This document shows, piece by piece, positions 14,085 to 18,253 of a stretch of DNA of 18,253 bases. A program made the position numbers and the translations under genes. The first letter of the stretch is position 1; each line of letters begins with the position of its first letter. Under the pieces are notes generated by a model. The model was not told the DNA's origin. It saw only the letters and a list, made by a program, of their open reading frames with translations, and made no database searches. This DNA comes from DATGLE01 sp035294325 (GTDB lineage Bacteria > Chloroflexota > Ktedonobacteria > Ktedonobacterales > Ktedonobacteraceae): assembly GCA_035294325.1 (NCBI GenBank), contig DATGLE010000008.1:1-18253 (forward strand), read 5' to 3'.

Positions 14085-15614
14085 ATGCAACAGGATCAGC
14101 AACCGGATCAGCAGTCATCTGCGCAATATAAGATACCAAAAAGTCTGTTCAACCACCCCCACGAGTTCCTGCGCAATGATGAGATATGGAACGATGAGAG
14201 CCTGTGGCATAATGACGACCTGGATCTTCCATCGCTACCTACACAGATGCTGGCCCCCGATGCGCCGCCGCGCATATATGAGCAACTTGATAAAGAACTG
14301 ACCAGCGATCTCGATTTGAGCCGTATGAGCACTGTGCAATTGATGCAATTTAGCAGTGCCATGCAGTCTATACGCACGATGCCGCTGCAAGATGAGCATG
14401 CCGCGCAGGGCGGGATGGGCGCAGCCAGGGCCTCGCTCTATGAGCAAGAGTTGCTTGGCAAGACGCTGGTGCTGAATTCTGTGACCGGGACAATCGCGGC
14501 GGTCCCGGCGAAGCCGCAGCCGGCGTGGCAGGTGTTTCTGGGCAAGCCGGCGGTAAAAGTTATCATTGGCGCCCTCGTCGGCCTGGCGATGCTCTTTCTG
14601 GTTTTTAGAAGCATCAATATTCCGAGAACAATGGGGATCCTGGAGACCAGCCTGACCACGCCTCATGGCGTGTTGTATGCCTGCCTGGCGGCCATTGCCT
14701 GCCTCACATCCTACGCCATTCGCGGCGCCCGCTGGCGCCTGTTCGTCAGCCGCATCGGCAAGGTCAGCCTCGCCAGGGCTATTCAGATTTTCTATACCGG
14801 CGTCTTTATTAATTTTGCTCTACCCGTGCAGGGCGGCGAGGTAGCCAAAAGCTTGATGCTGAAGCGCGTCACAGGCATTCCGGTCAGCCAGTCTTTACCT
14901 ACGGTGGCTATGGACAAGTCGCTTGATCTGATGCCGGCGCTGGTCATTATGGCAGTGGTTCCACTTATAGGAATATCTATGGATATGACGCTCTGGATCA
15001 TTCTGGGCGCCGTAGGTGGTATCCTGATCTGTGTGATCGCCGTTGTCGCCCTCACGGCCTGGAACCGTGCCGCCGCTGTAAAGCTGATCCAGAAGCTGCT
15101 GGGTATCCTGCCCAGGAAATTTGGCAGCAAGGTCGAAGGCTTCGCGATGGGCCTTGTCGATTCGCTGCTGGCGGCGGCCAGCAATCCCAGAACGTTCATT
15201 CCGGCTATTCTCCTCACCTGTCTGGCGGTCTGCTGCGATGGCCTCTTCGCGCTGTTCTCGTTCTGGACGACGGGCCTGACGCAGATGACCTTCGGCCCGG
15301 CCCTCTTCGGCTACACGACCTTTAACATGTTTACGGTGCTGCCATCCCCACCCGGAGGAGTGGGCAGCAATGAACTCTATGGCGGGATCGTCTTTAGCAG
15401 CCTGCTGGGGTTCAACAGAGATCACGTCACTGCTATGTTTCTCTTCGCGCATCCGCTCTTTGCTGTGGTGATGACGATAACGGCTCTGATCTGCCTCCGC
15501 AATCTGGGCCTGACGATATCCACGATAACGAAGGGCCGGCACGGCAACGGAGAGACGAAGCCGCCGCCGTCGGGCGCCGGTAACAGGTCCTCCGTCCCCG
15601 CTTTTGAGCGCTAA
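14085..15614 (+). CDS. Flippase-like / lysylphosphatidylglycerol synthase transmembrane-region family protein
   Basis: This is a polytopic inner-membrane protein of 509 residues. About 150 N-terminal residues are hydrophilic, Gln- and Asp-rich and probably disordered. Hydrophobic helices follow, starting near 158-176, 194-212, 232-248, 283-297, 302-325, 371-395, 403-420 and 445-470. Family marks are FINFALPVQGGEVAKSLMLKR (241-261), AMDKSLDL and the late LPSPPGGVGSNELYGG (419-434). Relatives include the membrane part of MprF and putative lipid or polyprenyl-linked glycan flippases, so a role in moving a lipid-linked compound is likely but the substrate is unknown. No aminoacyl-transferase domain is attached, so it is not a full MprF. 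The ATG at 14085 with GAGAGG 4 nt upstream is preferred over an in-frame TTG at 14073. Confidence 0.88.
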   Translation: MQQDQQPDQQSSAQYKIPKSLFNHPHEFLRNDEIWNDESLWHNDDLDLPSLPTQMLAPDAPPRIYEQLDKELTSDLDLSRMSTVQLMQFSSAMQSIRTMPLQDEHAAQGGMGAARASLYEQELLGKTLVLNSVTGTIAAVPAKPQPAWQVFLGKPAVKVIIGALVGLAMLFLVFRSINIPRTMGILETSLTTPHGVLYACLAAIACLTSYAIRGARWRLFVSRIGKVSLARAIQIFYTGVFINFALPVQGGEVAKSLMLKRVTGIPVSQSLPTVAMDKSLDLMPALVIMAVVPLIGISMDMTLWIILGAVGGILICVIAVVALTAWNRAAAVKLIQKLLGILPRKFGSKVEGFAMGLVDSLLAAASNPRTFIPAILLTCLAVCCDGLFALFSFWTTGLTQMTFGPALFGYTTFNMFTVLPSPPGGVGSNELYGGIVFSSLLGFNRDHVTAMFLFAHPLFAVVMTITALICLRNLGLTISTITKGRHGNGETKPPPSGAGNRSSVPAFER

Positions 15615-15673
15615 ACAGATAGCCCGCCAACCGGGAATAAGCCCCCGCACCTCTCTGTTATAGATGATGAAGG

Positions 15674-15700
15674 TTAGCAATCTAAGAATAAGAGTGCTAG
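15674..15700. promoter_or_regulatory. CIRCE element (HrcA operator) upstream of the Clp ATPase gene
   Basis: TTAGCAATC-N9-GAGTGCTAG matches the CIRCE consensus TTAGCACTC-N9-GAGTGCTAA at 16 of 18 arm positions with the exact 9-nt spacer. It overlaps the -35 box of the predicted promoter. HrcA represses genes bearing CIRCE until heat stress, so this unfoldase is probably heat-inducible. HrcA itself is not in the window. Confidence 0.8.
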
Positions 15701-15726
15701 ACAATCATCGTGATGTGTGATAGAAT
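15698..15726 (+). promoter_or_regulatory. Promoter of the Clp ATPase gene
   Basis: TAGACA (15698-15703), a 17-nt spacer and TAGAAT (15721-15726), preceded by an extended -10 TGA, form a plausible housekeeping promoter. The start would be near 15733, giving a leader of about 70 nt before the ATG at 15804. It also argues against a start at the in-frame GTG at 15717. Confidence 0.55.
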
Positions 15727-15803
15727 CTGGCAGTCGCTCGGCTAGTTTGCTAAAGCGACGAGATCAATTCGCCGCATCGCTAGATGAGGAGCATAAAATA
15801 GAT

Positions 15804-18032
15804 ATGAAATGTGAACGTTGTCAAAAGAATCCCGCTCGTGTACGTGTCGATGAGGTCGTTGACGGAAAGCGCGTCCAGCATTTTCTGTGCCAGTCCTGTG
15901 CCGAAGAACTGATGAGCGCGATGAGCCAGATGGGCGGCTTCGATCCGCAGGGTGCGCCTGAGAGTGGTTTCCCCTTTGGATTCTTTGCCAACAGGAACGC
16001 CGCCGGCGGCACGAACACAGCGACTGCCGAGCGACAGGCAAGGAATGGGAGTAAAACCCCGACGCTCGATCAGTATGGGCGTGATCTGACAGCGGAGGCT
16101 GCCGAGGGGAAACTCGACCCGGCAGCGGGCCGCGAGCGCGAACTACGCCGTCTCATTACCGTGCTTGGTCGCCGCCAGAAGAATAACCCTGTGCTGATCG
16201 GTGAGCCGGGCGTCGGTAAGACGGCAATTGTCGAGGGGCTGGCTCGCCGCATCAATGAAGGCAATGTCCCGCCTGGCCTGCGCGGGAAGCGCATCGTCTC
16301 GCTCAATATTGGCGGCATGGTTGCCGGCGCGATGTTCCGTGGACAGTTTGAGCAGCGTATCAAGTCCATTCTTGAGGAACTGCGCCAATCGCCGGATGTG
16401 ATTGTCTTCATCGATGAGTTACATACCGTTGTCGGTGCGGGCGCTGCCGAGGGAGCCGTAGGAGCTGGTGACATGATTAAGCCAGCGCTGGCTCGCGGCG
16501 AATTGCGCTGTATTGGCGCGACAACGCTGGACGAATATCGCAAGCATATCGAGAAGGATGCCGCCTTAGAGCGCCGCTTCCAGCCGATCATTGTCAATGA
16601 GCCGAGCGCGGAAGAGGCGGTTGAGATGCTGCGCATCGTGCGGCCCAACTATGAGAGCCATCACGGCGTCAGCATTACCGACGAGGCCATAGAGGCCGCC
16701 GTCAAGCTCTCTGATCGCTATATCAATGATCGCTTCCTGCCGGATAAGGCTATCGATGTGATGGACGAGGCTGCTTCATCTCTGCGCCTGGAGGCGACGG
16801 AGAAGGGCATCGTGAGTCCGACTTTGATTGCCGATCTGGAGAAGGAACTGGCCGATATCCAGGCGAAGAAAGAGGCCGCAGCTAACGCCGAGGACTACGA
16901 GCGGGCGGCTTTGATGCGCCAGCAGGAACTGTTAACGCTCTCCAAACTGGAGAAGGCGCGTGCCCAGGCCAACGAGGGCATTGCACTGATCGTCACGCCT
17001 GAGCATATCGCGCATGTCGTTGAAAACTGGACCGGTGTGCCGGTGAGCCAGATGCTCGAAGGTGAGCGGCAGAACCTGCGCAACCTGGAAGCCGACCTGC
17101 GCAAGCGTGTCGTCGGTCAGGATGAAGCTATTAGCGCTGTCGCTCGCGCTATTCGCCGCTCGCGTGCTGGTCTGAAGGATCCGAAACGCCCGATTGGTTC
17201 GTTCCTCTTCCTGGGGCCGACAGGCGTGGGTAAGACGGAACTGGCGAAGGCGCTGGCCGCCGAACTGTTTGGTGGCGAGGATAACATGATCCGCCTCGAC
17301 ATGTCGGAGTACATGGAGCCGCATACGGTGGCGCGCCTGTTCGGTAGCCCTCCTGGCTATGTTGGCTACGACGAGGGCGGCCAGTTGACGGAGCAGGTGC
17401 GCCGTCGCCCGTACAGCGTGATCCTGCTCGACGAGGTTGAGAAGGCGCATCCAGAGGTCTTCAACGCACTGTTGCAGATTATGGATGATGGCCGCTTAAC
17501 CGATGGTCAGGGCCGCACGGTGGACTTCAAGAATACCGTGGTGATTATGACCAGCAATGCCGGTACGAGCGATCTCAAGCGCGCGGTACGTATCGGCTTC
17601 TCGGCGAAGAAGGATACAGATATCCGCGATGAGCAGCACGAGGCGATGCGCTCGAAGGCGATGGAGCATCTGAAACAGGTCTTCCGCCCGGAGTTCATCA
17701 ACCGTATTGACCAGATCGTGGTCTTCCACGCCCTGGGCAGGACGGAACTCTATCAGATCGTTGATCTGCTGCTGAACCAGGTGCGTACACGGCTTGGCGA
17801 GCAGGGCATCACGCTGGAAGTCAGCGATGAGGTGCGCGACCTCCTGCTGCAAGAGGGCTTCGACGAGGAATATGGCGCGCGACCACTGCGCCGCGCTATC
17901 CAGACCTATGTCGATGACGTGCTGGCCGACGCTCTGCTCTCTGGTGAGATCGCCAGCGGTCAGACGGTGGTGCTGACGGTGAGCGATGGGAAGATTGTGC
18001 CTGTGCCGCAGGAGGTTATCCAGCGGGCGTAA
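15804..18032 (+). CDS. clpE: ClpE-type AAA+ unfoldase (Clp protease ATP-binding subunit)
   Basis: The 742-residue Hsp100 protein unfolds substrates and feeds them to ClpP. The N-terminus is a four-Cys zinc finger: C3, C6, C29 and C32. It takes the place of the double Clp N-domain of ClpC, which is the ClpE layout. The D1 AAA+ domain has Walker A GEPGVGKT (133-140) and Walker B VIVFIDELH with D204-E205. A coiled UVR-like middle region lies at about 345-385. D2 has Walker A GPTGVGKT (471-478) and Walker B VILLDEVEKAHPEVFN with D543-E544. The loop R596-I597-G598-F599 is the IGF-type ClpP-docking tripeptide, so partnership with ClpP is expected. The ATG at 15804 is chosen because MKCERC begins the finger; AGGAG lies 12 nt upstream, rather far. 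CIRCE and promoter lie just upstream. Automated annotation might name it clpC. Confidence 0.92.
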   Translation: MKCERCQKNPARVRVDEVVDGKRVQHFLCQSCAEELMSAMSQMGGFDPQGAPESGFPFGFFANRNAAGGTNTATAERQARNGSKTPTLDQYGRDLTAEAAEGKLDPAAGRERELRRLITVLGRRQKNNPVLIGEPGVGKTAIVEGLARRINEGNVPPGLRGKRIVSLNIGGMVAGAMFRGQFEQRIKSILEELRQSPDVIVFIDELHTVVGAGAAEGAVGAGDMIKPALARGELRCIGATTLDEYRKHIEKDAALERRFQPIIVNEPSAEEAVEMLRIVRPNYESHHGVSITDEAIEAAVKLSDRYINDRFLPDKAIDVMDEAASSLRLEATEKGIVSPTLIADLEKELADIQAKKEAAANAEDYERAALMRQQELLTLSKLEKARAQANEGIALIVTPEHIAHVVENWTGVPVSQMLEGERQNLRNLEADLRKRVVGQDEAISAVARAIRRSRAGLKDPKRPIGSFLFLGPTGVGKTELAKALAAELFGGEDNMIRLDMSEYMEPHTVARLFGSPPGYVGYDEGGQLTEQVRRRPYSVILLDEVEKAHPEVFNALLQIMDDGRLTDGQGRTVDFKNTVVIMTSNAGTSDLKRAVRIGFSAKKDTDIRDEQHEAMRSKAMEHLKQVFRPEFINRIDQIVVFHALGRTELYQIVDLLLNQVRTRLGEQGITLEVSDEVRDLLLQEGFDEEYGARPLRRAIQTYVDDVLADALLSGEIASGQTVVLTVSDGKIVPVPQEVIQRA

Positions 18033-18053
18033 ACGCCGGATAGAGATTGGGAG

Positions 18054-18150
18054 AGATGGGGGCAAGGTAAAGATGGGGCAAGGTAAAGATGGGGCAAGGT
18101 AAAGACGGGGGCCAGGTAAAGATGGGGGCCAGGTAAAGATGGGGGCCAGC
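18054..18150. repeat. Six tandem 16-17-bp repeats after the Clp gene
   Basis: Units of the form AGATGGGGGCAAGGTAA start at 18054, 18071, 18087, 18103, 18120 and 18137. They drift from GCAAGG to GCCAGG along the array. The last unit leads into GCCCCATCTCTACATG, the same phrase as in the palindrome at 11296-11353. Confidence 0.85.
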
Positions 18151-18177
18151 CCCATCTCTACATGAGGCGGAGATAAC

Positions 18178-18237
18178 CCATGTAGAGACGGGGCTGGCCC
18201 CCGTCTTCCATGTAGAGACGGGGCTGGCCCCCGTCTT
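18178..18237. repeat. Two identical 30-bp hairpin repeats
   Basis: Two perfect 30-bp copies (18178-18207 and 18208-18237) each start CCATGTAGAGACGGGG and contain the hairpin AGACGGGG-CTGG-CCCCCGTCT. They may end transcription of the Clp gene, but no long T-tract follows. The window ends 16 bp later. Confidence 0.85.
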
Positions 18238-18253
18238 ATTGAATTCGTGCCGT

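Noticed and set aside
15717..15803. Upstream GTG start adding 29 residues to the Clp protein
   Set aside because: The predicted -10 box lies inside this extension, and MKCERC is the natural start of the zinc finger.

Overview
The window reads as an ordinary chromosomal segment of a Gram-positive-like, moderately high-GC bacterium. The best guess is Chloroflexota of the Ktedonobacteria type. This is inferred from the giant protein kinase/STAND/beta-helix protein, the ClpE-like AAA+ protein under a CIRCE site, the ACAD10/11-type acyl-CoA dehydrogenase, and many long intergenic stem-loops. No database search was possible. No rRNA, tRNA, CRISPR array, transposase or phage gene is visible.

Left end (1-1897, plus strand): a NAD-metabolism pair. 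A Nudix protein with an NrtR-type winged-helix tail is followed by a nicotinamidase-like cysteine hydrolase. A near-consensus promoter (TTGACA-N17-TATATT) is overlapped by a perfect 8+8 palindrome, which looks like the regulator's own operator. Convergent to this, 1875-3316 (minus) holds a HAD hydrolase and a translationally coupled membrane-anchored orphan protein.

Centre (3317-9751, minus): a repeat-rich gap, then one 1604-residue gene combining a Hanks-type Ser/Thr kinase, a TIR-like domain, an nSTAND-type NTPase, one membrane helix and a long parallel beta-helix ectodomain. It is followed by prfA (release factor 1). This kinase protein is the most unusual single object in the window.

Right part (9752-18253): an ATP-grasp ligase/kinase whose C-terminal signature resembles inositol-phosphate kinases (plus), a histidine phosphatase and an acyl-CoA dehydrogenase (both minus), then a flippase-like membrane protein and a ClpE-type unfoldase (both plus). 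The unfoldase has a recognisable CIRCE element overlapping its promoter, which suggests HrcA heat-shock control.

Intergenic DNA: most gaps carry perfect or near-perfect stem-loops (up to a 31-bp stem) or tandem short repeats built around GGGGC/GCCCC and a TACATGTAGAGA(T/C)GGGG theme. Several hairpins share a C-GNA-G triloop on the plus strand. Some lie between divergent genes, so terminator function cannot explain all of them.
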